DNA of 64,000 bases from Pectinatus haikarae (GTDB taxonomy: Bacteria; Bacillota; Negativicutes; Selenomonadales; Selenomonadaceae), in the NCBI RefSeq assembly GCF_030813505.1, contig NZ_JAUSUE010000015.1; one strand, 5' to 3'. The position numbers and the translations under genes were made by a program. This document shows positions 8,359-15,862 of the stretch, piece by piece. The notes under the pieces were generated by a model. That model made no database searches. It was not told the origin of the DNA and saw only the letters and a program-made list of their open reading frames with translations. Every line of letters starts with the position of its first letter. Position 1 is the first letter of the stretch.

Positions 8359-9630
8359 TCAGTCCTCCTGCTTTACTCGTATGCCGACAGACTTCCGGTG
8401 AGCCATAAGGCCTTCCGTTTCAGCCAGATGCATACAGGCAGCCGACAGATTTTTGCAGCCTTCTTTTGTTATATGCTGATAAAATGAAGTTTTTATAAAA
8501 GTTCCGACATAAACGCCGTTGGAATATCGGGCAGTACGCATTGTCGGCAAAGTATGATTTGTTCCCGAACAGTAATCGCCAAAGGCTACAGGAGTATATT
8601 CCCCGATAAACAGCGAACCATAATTTCTAAGCTTTTTGCTGAGTTTAACGCTGTCCTTCGTATGAATCTCAAGATGTTCCGGTGCCATTTCATCAGCCAA
8701 AGCGATCATTTCTGTTTCGTCTTCAGCCAGAATAACAGTTCCGTTATCCTGCCATGATTTATAAGCAGTCTGCCCTGTAGGCAGCTCTTCCACAAATCCG
8801 GTTATTTTTTCTTCCACCCTTTTGGCATAGCCTCTGTCCGTAGTTATTAAAATTGCCTTGGCATTGGGATCATGCTCGCTTTGTGCCAAAAGATCTATGG
8901 CCGTATAGTCAGGATTGGTGGAACCATCGGCTATCACCAGCACCTCACTGGGCCCGGCCAGACTATCGATTCCCACTTCCCCGAGCACCTGCCGTTTTGC
9001 CTCGGTAACAAAACGATTGCCCGGCCCGACAATCATATCCACCGGCGGTATTGTCTGAGTGCCGTAGGTCAGTGCCGCTACCGCCTGAGCTCCGCCGACA
9101 CAGTAAATTTCATCGACACCGCCTATGTCCATAGCTACGAGCACAGCCGGATGAATAGTCCCATATTTTTTTGATGCCGGACTTGCAGCAGCGATCCTTT
9201 CAACTCCGGCTATTTTTGCCGGTATTGATAACATCAGCGCTGTACTGGGCAGCGGATAACGTCCCCCCGGCACATAAGCTCCACAGGCTTTTACCGGTAC
9301 CAGCCTGTGTCCTAATGTCACACCTTCGACCTTGCTGGATATTTCCAGTTCCTTTAAGCAGCCCATTTGTTTTTCAGCATAAAATTTGATCTGCTTTGCG
9401 GCAAACTTGAGATATTCCACTGTTTCGGGGCTTACCATATCATATGCTGCTTTTATCTGCTGCGGCGCTATACGTATAGCATCAAGCTCTATCCCATCAA
9501 ATTTGCGGCTGAGCTCTTTTAAAGCTTCATCACCGTTCTGCCGGACATTTTTTATTATGGCTCCCACATTTTCTATAAGTTCTGCAGTGCGTTCATAAGT
9601 CTTTTGTTCTGCCTGTTTTAATATTTCCAT
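8359..9630 (-). CDS. HisD-family dehydrogenase, catabolic (HpsN-like) type
   Basis: 423 residues, normal length for the histidinol dehydrogenase family, a Zn-dependent NAD enzyme oxidising an alcohol through the aldehyde to the acid. The metal-site elements are present: LLAQSEHDP, MAPEHLEIH, FGDYCSGTNHTLPT and the C-terminal HLAETEGLMAH. Two stretches point away from biosynthetic HisD, which usually has VPGGTAPLPSS: here the text is VPGGRYPLPSTA and later VGTFIKTSFYQH, as I recall for sulfopropanediol dehydrogenase (HpsN)-type paralogues. The neighbours, an SDR and the stump of a Zn-alcohol dehydrogenase, match the HpsN-HpsO-HpsP trio of dihydroxypropanesulfonate oxidation rather than a histidine operon. 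The substrate is inference. Confidence 0.7.
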   Translation of the reverse strand: MEILKQAEQKTYERTAELIENVGAIIKNVRQNGDEALKELSRKFDGIELDAIRIAPQQIKAAYDMVSPETVEYLKFAAKQIKFYAEKQMGCLKELEISSKVEGVTLGHRLVPVKACGAYVPGGRYPLPSTALMLSIPAKIAGVERIAAASPASKKYGTIHPAVLVAMDIGGVDEIYCVGGAQAVAALTYGTQTIPPVDMIVGPGNRFVTEAKRQVLGEVGIDSLAGPSEVLVIADGSTNPDYTAIDLLAQSEHDPNAKAILITTDRGYAKRVEEKITGFVEELPTGQTAYKSWQDNGTVILAEDETEMIALADEMAPEHLEIHTKDSVKLSKKLRNYGSLFIGEYTPVAFGDYCSGTNHTLPTMRTARYSNGVYVGTFIKTSFYQHITKEGCKNLSAACMHLAETEGLMAHRKSVGIRVKQED

Positions 9631-9645
9631 TTTCCAATCTCTTTT

Positions 9646-9805
9646 CTATGGTTTTAAAATTATCTTTGCCGCCAGTTCTTCATGCTGCATCAAAAGCGCA
9701 AAAGCTGCTTTACATTTATCCATGGGAAATTCATGCGTAACACCTGCAACCGGACGTCATCGCATCGCGCACATCACCTATATCGTAAAATCGTACTGCC
9801 TTCAT
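9646..9805 (-). pseudogene. Zn-dependent alcohol dehydrogenase reduced to its two ends
   Basis: A gene start with a good ribosome binding site (AAGGAGG) encodes MKAVRFYDIGDVRD, the usual opening of medium-chain Zn alcohol/polyol dehydrogenases, and then loses frame. A second frame gives VTHEFPMDKCKAAFALL and ends in KIILKP, the usual C-terminus of the same family. Only 160 bp remain of an expected gene of about 1 kb, so roughly 0.85-0.9 kb was deleted internally. It lies between the SDR and the HisD-like gene in the same operon. Confidence 0.75.
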
Positions 9806-9816
9806 CCGCTGCCTCC

Positions 9817-10581
9817 TTACCCTGCCAGCCAGCCGCCGTCAACGACCACGGTCTGCCCTGTTATATAATCACTGGCCTTACTCGCCAAAAATATCAATGT
9901 ACCCGCAATATCTTTATAAGTACCTATGCGCCCCATAGGAATACGTTCGCATATCCATGCACTGTGTTCCCTGTCCTTAAAAAATTCTTCTGTCATTTCC
10001 GTCAAAAAATATCCAGGTGCTATTGCATTTACGCTGATCCCGTCTTTGGCTGTTTCCAGTGCCAATGCCTTTGTAAACTGTACGACGGCTCCTTTGGAAG
10101 CACAGTAGACCGTTGACTCGGCAAGTCCGATAAAGCTGCCCAGTGACGCGATATTTATTATTTTTCCTGATTTGCTGCGGCGCATATATTTTACAGCTTC
10201 TTTAGCCATCATATATGTACCCTTGATATTTACCGAAACGATCTTGTCAAAATCACTTTCTGCAACCATTTCGATCGGCTTTGCTATCTCCGTTCCTGCA
10301 TTATTCACCAGGATATTGATCGCACCATATGCCGAATATATTTTTGACATGACTTCTTCAATAAAATTAACATCCGTAACATCACCCGCAAAATATGCTG
10401 CCGTATTTCCCTCAGCCGTCATCTCCTGAACTGCGGTCCTGAGACTTTCCTCATGTCGTCCTATGCAGATAACAACAGCTCCGGCCTGAGCCAGTTCTTT
10501 GACATAACCCCTTCCCAGACCTCTGCCTGCACCTGTAACAACAGCTATTTTGCCGGAGATATCGAATAAAGCTGCCGCCAT
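9817..10581 (-). CDS. Short-chain dehydrogenase/reductase (HpsO/KduD-like)
   Basis: 254 residues, classical SDR. The NAD-binding motif is TGAGRGLGRG, followed by NNAG; the catalytic Ser is in NIASLGS and the Tyr/Lys pair in YCASKGA. The C-terminus TGQTVVVDGGW is standard. CGGAGG precedes the ATG by eight bases. It is the first intact gene of a minus-strand operon that continues with the deleted Zn-dehydrogenase and the HisD-like enzyme. Polyol, deoxygluconate or sulfopropanediol oxidation are all possible; the neighbouring pair favours an HpsO-like role, but sequence alone does not fix the substrate. Confidence 0.8.
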   Translation of the reverse strand: MAAALFDISGKIAVVTGAGRGLGRGYVKELAQAGAVVICIGRHEESLRTAVQEMTAEGNTAAYFAGDVTDVNFIEEVMSKIYSAYGAINILVNNAGTEIAKPIEMVAESDFDKIVSVNIKGTYMMAKEAVKYMRRSKSGKIINIASLGSFIGLAESTVYCASKGAVVQFTKALALETAKDGISVNAIAPGYFLTEMTEEFFKDREHSAWICERIPMGRIGTYKDIAGTLIFLASKASDYITGQTVVVDGGWLAG

Positions 10582-10823
10582 TATGTATACCTCCGTTATT
10601 TTCCTTTATAAAAATCCGCCGATATAAAACTGTTCGTATCAGGAGCCTTAAGCCCATGCCGACCATGCGGCAGTAATCAAATCTATGTGGTCAGATCAAA
10701 CTTTCTTGTCTTGGAAAATAAATGTTTTGACTCACTCCCAGCAGTTCATTTACTTTAATTAAGGCAATGCATTTTATAATTTAAATAAATAATTTCTACT
10801 GTTTAATGATAATTTCATTTATC

Positions 10824-10883
10824 AAAAAATAAAAAACAGCGCATATCCTTATGTTAATAAAAGGATAGGCGCCGTTGCTGTTT
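10824..10883 (-). terminator. Terminator-like hairpin at the start of the dehydrogenase transcript
   Basis: On the minus strand GCGCCTATCCTT pairs with AAGGATATGCGC (one unpaired position per arm), extended by AACAGC/GCTGTT, and is followed by TTTTTTATTTTTT. This is an intrinsic terminator in strength. It begins within a few bases of the predicted transcription start, so default transcripts would be only about 60 nt long. Confidence 0.7.
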
Positions 10884-10891
10884 ATGTGCTT

Positions 10892-10920
10892 ATTATAATG
10901 CCTCTGTCCCAAACTGTCAA
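10892..10920 (-). promoter_or_regulatory. Perfect consensus sigma-70 promoter
   Basis: TTGACA (10920-10915) and TATAAT (10897-10892) on the minus strand are separated by exactly 17 bases, an ideal housekeeping promoter pointing to the SDR/HisD-like operon. The predicted start, near 10885, falls at the base of a terminator-like hairpin. Confidence 0.8.
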
Positions 10921-11338
10921 CTATACATTTTTCCGTTAAAAATATTTATTTTTGTTCTTTTCACATAAACTTATATATGTTTTTATATCCTATCATAGTT
11001 TATTTAAAATTTGTATGAAATCGGCTATATAAACGCACTTTATAATTTTTTGCAGCTGGCTGAATCTGCAACTTGCAATTCATTAACATTCATATCCTTT
11101 ACACAGATTATTCCTACACAAAGACGTTCTTTACGCTTCATTGCATTAAAGATCTTATGAATATCAAGTTCACCGCACATAAAACTGATATTATACAAAA
11201 ACAGAACATCCTAATATAAATTATCTAAAGAAAGAAAATAGCTGTGTATTATTTTGAGAAGCATTGACTTTAAAGATAATACAACGTAAAATAAACAAGG
11301 TTCACTGCAATCATTTTTTAAATAAGGACGGGAATATA

Positions 11339-11737
11339 ATGGGAATTTTTTCTCGCTTTTTCAATAAGCGCGCTGCCAAACAACCGGCTCCTATAAAAAA
11401 CACTGTGCCGGAAGAAAAAAAGACTATCAGAAAGGCTTTCGGGGTATATTGCCACGGACATCACAGCACAAGCGGCAAGGCACTGTGCCCAAAATGCAAT
11501 GCTCTGCTGATGACCGCTATGACGAAAATCCAGCGGTGTCCTTACGGTATAACCAAACCTCTCTGTCATATATGTGAGACCCCATGTTTTGGGCAAAAGC
11601 AGACGGTCGAGTTTCGTAAAATCATGAAGGGATCACGAAAAGGCATGTTTTTCCGTCATCCCATGATGTTTATCAAACAGAAGCTTAAAGAATGGGGCTT
11701 TGCTTACATGAAGCAAAAGCAGGGTCAAAAGAAATAG
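11339..11737 (+). CDS. YgbA-like nitrosative-stress-associated protein
   Basis: 132 residues from the ATG at 11339, preceded by AAGGACGG; an in-frame upstream ATG at 11264 has no ribosome binding site. After a basic N-terminus comes a Cys/His-rich core: YCHGHHS, LCPKCNALL, RCPYG and CHICETPCFG, then a basic HPMMFIKQKLKEWG tail. This matches the nitrous-oxide-stimulated promoter / YgbA family. E. coli ygbA is controlled by NsrR and linked to recovery from nitric oxide; the cysteine array suggests an Fe-S or Zn site. It stands alone on the plus strand and is followed by a strong terminator. Confidence 0.72.
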   Translation: MGIFSRFFNKRAAKQPAPIKNTVPEEKKTIRKAFGVYCHGHHSTSGKALCPKCNALLMTAMTKIQRCPYGITKPLCHICETPCFGQKQTVEFRKIMKGSRKGMFFRHPMMFIKQKLKEWGFAYMKQKQGQKK

Positions 11738-11758
11738 CATTGTTGTTTCTCAACTGGA

Positions 11759-11804
11759 AAAAACCGCAGTATCAGCAATAAAATTGCCGGTACTGCGGTT
11801 TTTC
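11759..11804. terminator. Bidirectional intrinsic terminator
   Basis: AAAAACCGCAGTA pairs with TACTGCGGTTTTT around a short loop. A-runs and T-runs on both sides allow it to serve the YgbA-like gene (plus) and the convergent ABC binding-protein gene (minus). Confidence 0.75.
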
Positions 11805-11887
11805 TATGATATATATGCCCACTATGTCAGGCAGCTTTTATTATATACAAATCTTTTATTTTTAAACGGAGAACAAAAAGCTGTTTA

Positions 11888-12691
11888 TTATTTTGTTATA
11901 TCTTTGCCGAACCATTTTTGAGAAATTTTTGCCATTGTGCTATCTGCTTTCATTTCATCCATTACCTTTTGTACTTCGTCACGCAATGCTGTATTATCTT
12001 TGGCAAAACCTATGCCAAAGCTTGTCACATCACCGACTGCCAAATCACGTGCTTCAAATTTATCGGGATGCTTACTCATATAATATCTGCCGGTTATTTC
12101 ATCACCAACGATGGCATCTATTCTGCCGTTTTCCAGGTCCATAAAAGCAGCTATGTAATCGGGATATGCTTTTACTTCCTTAAAAGAATCTTTTAAAGTC
12201 TGATCTTTGTTAATATTTTCTTCTCCGGTAGAGCCACTCTGTGTTCCCACAGTTTTTCCCTTCAAATCATCCAGTGCTTTTATTGGTGAATCCTTTGCCA
12301 CAAATATTATTTGTTTATTATCCATATATGGATTACTGAACAGCATATTCTTTTTACGGTCTTCCGTTATATCCAAACCGTTCCAAAGCACATCAACTCT
12401 TCCGCTTTTGAGTTCGGCTTCCTTACTGGACCAGTCTATAGGTTTAAATTCAACGTCTCTTTTTAATCGTACCGCGGCTTCTTTCGCCAAATCAACATCA
12501 AAACCCGTTATTTCATTATTTTCATCCCTAAATCCCATGGGCGGATAATTATCATCAAGTCCAACGACGATTTTTCCTCCTTTGTCACTGCCGGAGGATG
12601 AGGATGCAGACGGCTGCTGTTCTCCGCCGCAGCCGGTCAAAAAAACTGCCGCTGTCAGAGCAGACAAGCATACCATTATAAATTTTTTCAC
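11888..12691 (-). CDS. Amino-acid ABC transporter substrate-binding lipoprotein
   Basis: 267 residues, GTG start with AGGGGGC upstream. The lipobox LTGCGGE predicts a lipid-anchored protein. The family 3 solute-binding fold is clear from VGLDDNYPPMGF, GFDVDLAKE, WNGLDITEDRK, GTQSGSTGEE and FGIGFAKDN. It binds a polar or basic amino acid outside the inner membrane and delivers it to the permease. The permease and ATPase genes (13399-14816) lie on the opposite strand about 0.7 kb away, so binding protein and channel are divergently transcribed, presumably for one transporter. Substrate not resolved. Confidence 0.88.
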   Translation of the reverse strand: MKKFIMVCLSALTAAVFLTGCGGEQQPSASSSSGSDKGGKIVVGLDDNYPPMGFRDENNEITGFDVDLAKEAAVRLKRDVEFKPIDWSSKEAELKSGRVDVLWNGLDITEDRKKNMLFSNPYMDNKQIIFVAKDSPIKALDDLKGKTVGTQSGSTGEENINKDQTLKDSFKEVKAYPDYIAAFMDLENGRIDAIVGDEITGRYYMSKHPDKFEARDLAVGDVTSFGIGFAKDNTALRDEVQKVMDEMKADSTMAKISQKWFGKDITK

Positions 12692-12800
12692 TAAAAGGCC
12701 CCCTAAAATAAAATGTATAAAATACTTGATTTATAAAGCTTTACGCGTAATAATTATATTATAATTTACGTTTTACTTTATTGCAATAAAAAATTACAAA

Positions 12801-13325
12801 GTGAAACTACGAAAGGAAAGAGAAAATATAAAAAATTATTTATTTACAATAGTCTTTATGATATTCTTGTCCACAAGTCCGCTTACCGCCAAAGCGCAGT
12901 TTGTTCAAAATTATGATCAATTGCATGAAGCCTATGCAGCCGGCAGCTATATCCATCCCGGTGATCCCGCTGTTTCCTTATATATACAGAAGTTTTTTCC
13001 TATGGACGGATCGCCGATCTTTTATTCATTCGCAGCATATAACAGCGGCTGGCAGAATCTTTTCACGGTTGATTCATCCGTAAGTTTCATCGTTGATGAT
13101 CAGACATTTTTCCCAAAGGCAAAATATTTTTCACGCAATATAACCAATTTCCCTATTGTTCATACTGCATCCAGAGTTGAATTTATTTTATCTGATGCGC
13201 TAATTGACAGTTTAAAAATTGCGCAGAATATCAGCATAGTCTCTGCTGACAAAAAAATCAACTATCAGCTGACACCGGGAGAAATAAAGGAATTGAAGAA
13301 TGTTATCGCTCAGAATCATTATTGA
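12801..13325 (+). CDS. Secreted protein of unknown function
   Basis: 174 residues with an N-terminal signal peptide (IVFMIFLSTSPLTAKAQ). The mature part has evenly spread hydrophobic and aromatic residues with no known motif and ends in a helical LTPGEIKELKNVIAQ. The GTG at 12801 keeps a full signal peptide but has a poor ribosome binding site; an ATG at 12858 would cut the signal short. It lies between the divergent binding-protein gene and the ABC permease, so it may be co-transcribed with the permease and ATPase. No function is proposed. Confidence 0.55.
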   Translation: MKLRKERENIKNYLFTIVFMIFLSTSPLTAKAQFVQNYDQLHEAYAAGSYIHPGDPAVSLYIQKFFPMDGSPIFYSFAAYNSGWQNLFTVDSSVSFIVDDQTFFPKAKYFSRNITNFPIVHTASRVEFILSDALIDSLKIAQNISIVSADKKINYQLTPGEIKELKNVIAQNHY

Positions 13326-13398
13326 ACGCAGCACCCCAGCTTTCATTCATCATTTATTTATGCAGTCTCATAAAATCTAGTCTTTCAGGAGTAAATTT

Positions 13399-14043
13399 AT
13401 GCACAATATTCTCAACACAATCGCTTTAATGCTGGAGGGTACGGAAACTACGCTGCAGATATTTTTTATCACACTCGTCTTATCCATTCCTATAGGCATG
13501 CTGGTGTCGCTGGCAAGGCTTTCGCGACTGAAACCAGTCAGCTGGTTCATGGAATTATATATCTGGATAATGCGCGGTACGCCTTTGATGCTTCAATTAT
13601 TATTTGTTTATTTTGCCCTGCCGATGGCCGGCATAAAATTATCTGATATTACAGCTGCTTTATTGGCATTTACACTGAATTACGCAGCATATTTTGCCGA
13701 AATTTTCCGAGCGGGCATCCAGTCGATAAACCGCGGGCAATACGAGGCGGCAAAAACACTCGGCATGAGCTATACTCAGACAATGCGCCGTATAATACTG
13801 CCGCAGGTGATAAGACGCGTTCTGCCGCCTATAAGCAATGAAACCATCAACCTGGTAAAAGATACTTCCCTGATCTATATTCTGGCAATGAACGATTTAC
13901 TGCGTGTAGCCAGAACTATAGTTCAACGTGAATTTGATATGACTCCGTTTGTCGTTGCTGCTGTTTTCTACTTGGCTATGACTTTTGTTTTGACCTGGAT
14001 ATTCAAACGACTTGAAGCACATTACGGAAAATACGAGGTATAG
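13399..14043 (+). CDS. Amino-acid ABC transporter permease (HisM/GlnP type)
   Basis: 214 residues, five predicted membrane helices. The EAA loop that contacts the ATPase is visible as QYEAAKTLGMSYTQTMRRII. The N-terminal MLEGTETTLQIFF and MRGTPLMLQLLF are typical of polar amino-acid permeases, which work as homo- or heterodimers. AGGAG precedes the ATG by eight bases. The ATPase gene follows after two bases. The pair serves the binding protein encoded divergently at 11888-12691. Confidence 0.9.
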   Translation: MHNILNTIALMLEGTETTLQIFFITLVLSIPIGMLVSLARLSRLKPVSWFMELYIWIMRGTPLMLQLLFVYFALPMAGIKLSDITAALLAFTLNYAAYFAEIFRAGIQSINRGQYEAAKTLGMSYTQTMRRIILPQVIRRVLPPISNETINLVKDTSLIYILAMNDLLRVARTIVQREFDMTPFVVAAVFYLAMTFVLTWIFKRLEAHYGKYEV

Positions 14044-14045
14044 GC

Positions 14046-14816
14046 GTGGAAAATAGTACAATTATGATTCAAATGAGCGATATATATAAAAGCTTCAATA
14101 ATATACCTGTCCTAAAAGGAATAAGCCTGGAAGTAAAAAAAAGTGAAGTGCTTGCTGTTATCGGACCTTCAGGCTCCGGCAAATCAACACTTCTTCGCTG
14201 CCTGAATACATTGGAGACCATTGACGGCGGCAGTATAAAAATAAAGGGCGAATATCTGGCAAAAAACAGTGACGGAAAAGCCGAATATGCCGACAAAAAA
14301 ACTCAAAAGCACATTCTCGGACAAATGTGCATGGTTTTCCAGCAGTTCAATCTTTTTCCGCATATGACAGTTCTGGAAAATCTTTTGGAAGCTCCCTTGC
14401 ATGTTAAAAACATGAAAAAGAATGAAATTCTTCCCGTTGCTGAAGAACTTTTGCGCAAAACGGGGCTTTTTGACAAGAGGGATGCCTATCCCAGCCGCTT
14501 GTCAGGCGGACAGCAGCAGCGTGTTGCCATTGCCAGAGCATTATGTATGTCCCCTGATATTATGCTTTTTGATGAACCGACATCCGCACTTGATCCTGAA
14601 CTGACCGTCGGTGTTTTAAACACCATGCGGCAGCTTGCCGAGGAACAAATGACAATGATAGTAGTGACACACGAAATGGGATTTGCCCGTGATGCCGCCA
14701 GCAATGTTATTTTTATGGCAGATGGAAATATAATAGAAAAAGCAAAACCTCATGATTTTTTCAGTAATCCGCAGGAAGAACGAACAAAATCTTTTTTGAA
14801 AAATATGCTGAAATAA
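14046..14816 (+). CDS. Amino-acid ABC transporter ATP-binding protein (GlnQ/HisP type)
   Basis: 256 residues with a GTG start, GAGGT eight bases upstream. Walker A is GPSGSGKST, the Q-loop sits in MVFQQFNLFPHM, the ABC signature is LSGGQQQR, Walker B is IMLFDEPTSALD and the switch His is in VVTHEMGFA. It hydrolyses ATP on the cytoplasmic face to drive amino-acid import through the preceding permease. A stretch at residues 65-85 (KNSDGKAEYADKK) is a small insertion relative to GlnQ. A strong terminator follows. Confidence 0.93.
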   Translation: MENSTIMIQMSDIYKSFNNIPVLKGISLEVKKSEVLAVIGPSGSGKSTLLRCLNTLETIDGGSIKIKGEYLAKNSDGKAEYADKKTQKHILGQMCMVFQQFNLFPHMTVLENLLEAPLHVKNMKKNEILPVAEELLRKTGLFDKRDAYPSRLSGGQQQRVAIARALCMSPDIMLFDEPTSALDPELTVGVLNTMRQLAEEQMTMIVVTHEMGFARDAASNVIFMADGNIIEKAKPHDFFSNPQEERTKSFLKNMLK

Positions 14817-14885
14817 TATGCCCTGCCTTATGCAGATTTACAGGCAACATGTTGATATCCGAAATTTCTTATGTGCCTGTAAAAA

Positions 14886-14925
14886 AAAACAGCTCCGCTG
14901 TTTTTTTACAACGGAGCTGTTTTTA
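14886..14925. terminator. Bidirectional intrinsic terminator
   Basis: AACAGCTCCG and CGGAGCTGTT pair around a 14-base loop, with A-runs before and T-runs after. It separates the ABC ATPase gene (plus) from the convergent secreted-protein gene (minus). Confidence 0.75.
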
Positions 14926-14934
14926 CATAGCATT

Positions 14935-15576
14935 CTATTTATCTGTTTGGTATCTGTCCATTATTTCTTTTACTTTTTGCTTTTCTGTTTTTTTATCGCC
15001 TGCCGGTGTCTGTTTTTCCGTCAGCCCAGCGGCCTTAAGATCATCAGGCTTCAACTGATCATGCTGTCTTTGCATTAATTCTATCTTATGAGCTGCTGCA
15101 TAACTTATTATATTGTCATAAAAGATCCTGTCCAGATTTTTTTCTGACATTTTATCAATATTATCGACATTATTTGATGTGAAAACAGCTATGGAACTCC
15201 ACCATGTATTCAAATATTCTTCCTGCACATACACCGCGGTGCGTGCTTTAAGATCAATGTGCACTATCCCGGCAAATCCCCAAAGATTGCTGAAACCAGT
15301 CACATCTTCATTGTTCCAGCGTCTTTTTTCCGTTACATCCTGTATTTCTATCCAGTCAAACTGCTGCAGAACAGGTACCTCCAAAACATTGGTGTCTGCC
15401 ATGCCATCACTGCCGACCGCATATTTCATTTCCGCCTTGTTAAAATAGTAGCTTATCCTCGGTGATGCCTGTACCCACTGGTAAATATCGCTTGGCACAT
15501 CCTGCGCTGCTGCTGCCGGCAAATTTGCTGTCAGCAGAAAAACGACCACTGCCAAAAAAACAATTATTTTATGCAC
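14935..15576 (-). CDS. Secreted protein of unknown function
   Basis: 213 residues beginning with a clear signal peptide (VVVFLLTANLPAAAAQD). The start is GTG with an AGGAGG 12 bases upstream. The mature domain (about 25-165) is rich in W, Y and F and looks like a compact periplasmic domain; the tail from 175 is charged (KKTEKQKVKEIMDRYQ). Its general make-up resembles the secreted proteins at 12801 and 38275, but I see no alignable motif. It stands alone, convergent with the ABC ATPase. Confidence 0.6.
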   Translation of the reverse strand: MHKIIVFLAVVVFLLTANLPAAAAQDVPSDIYQWVQASPRISYYFNKAEMKYAVGSDGMADTNVLEVPVLQQFDWIEIQDVTEKRRWNNEDVTGFSNLWGFAGIVHIDLKARTAVYVQEEYLNTWWSSIAVFTSNNVDNIDKMSEKNLDRIFYDNIISYAAAHKIELMQRQHDQLKPDDLKAAGLTEKQTPAGDKKTEKQKVKEIMDRYQTDK

Positions 15577-15626
15577 CTTTCCTATCGACCTCCTGTGATT
15601 GATATGCTGATATTATATCATACTAT

Positions 15627-15689
15627 CTATTCAGGGACAAAGATTAATGGAGACTTAATTCAGACGGTGTTTTTATGCCGCCTGAATAG
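15627..15689. promoter_or_regulatory. Nested inverted repeats upstream of the purine permease
   Basis: CTATTCAGG (15627-15635) is exactly complementary to CCTGAATAG (15681-15689). Within the interval, TTCAGACGG and CCGCCTGAA can form a competing shorter hairpin using the same right arm. The segment lies 175 bases before the permease start and does not match the purine riboswitch core. It could be a regulatory RNA switch or an operator. Confidence 0.35.
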
Positions 15690-15862
15690 TAGTCGAAATT
15701 ATCCAGGGAGTATTAGAGCGGATTAGTCATCGGATAAAGATGATCATTTGCTATTTTGCCGGCATTATTTCGCCTTGCCTAATTATTGCTATTTTAGTAC
15801 AATTAGGAAGTTAAGATACAGTTGTATGCTTATATCTATTATTTTTAGGAGGTTGATTTTTA

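Larger units (their letters stand above)
10582..11338. other. Intergenic region with promoter, attenuator and possible gene stump
   Basis: The minus strand contains the promoter and terminator-like hairpin listed separately, then about 240 bases leading to the SDR. Just before the SDR, a short minus-strand frame ending at 10596 (HGLKAPDTNSFISADFYKGK) looks protein-like and may be the tail of a lost upstream gene. A 46-codon minus-strand frame at 11180-11040 has no ribosome binding site and is not called. No other gene is visible before the plus-strand YgbA-like gene. Confidence 0.45.

Noticed and set aside
11040..11180. 46-codon minus-strand frame starting MCGELDIHKIFNAMK
   Set aside because: It has no ribosome binding site, no family resemblance and is isolated in an intergenic region; a chance frame or old remnant is more likely.
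15690..15862. Purine riboswitch before the permease
   Set aside because: The conserved core sequences of the purine aptamer are not present in the leader.
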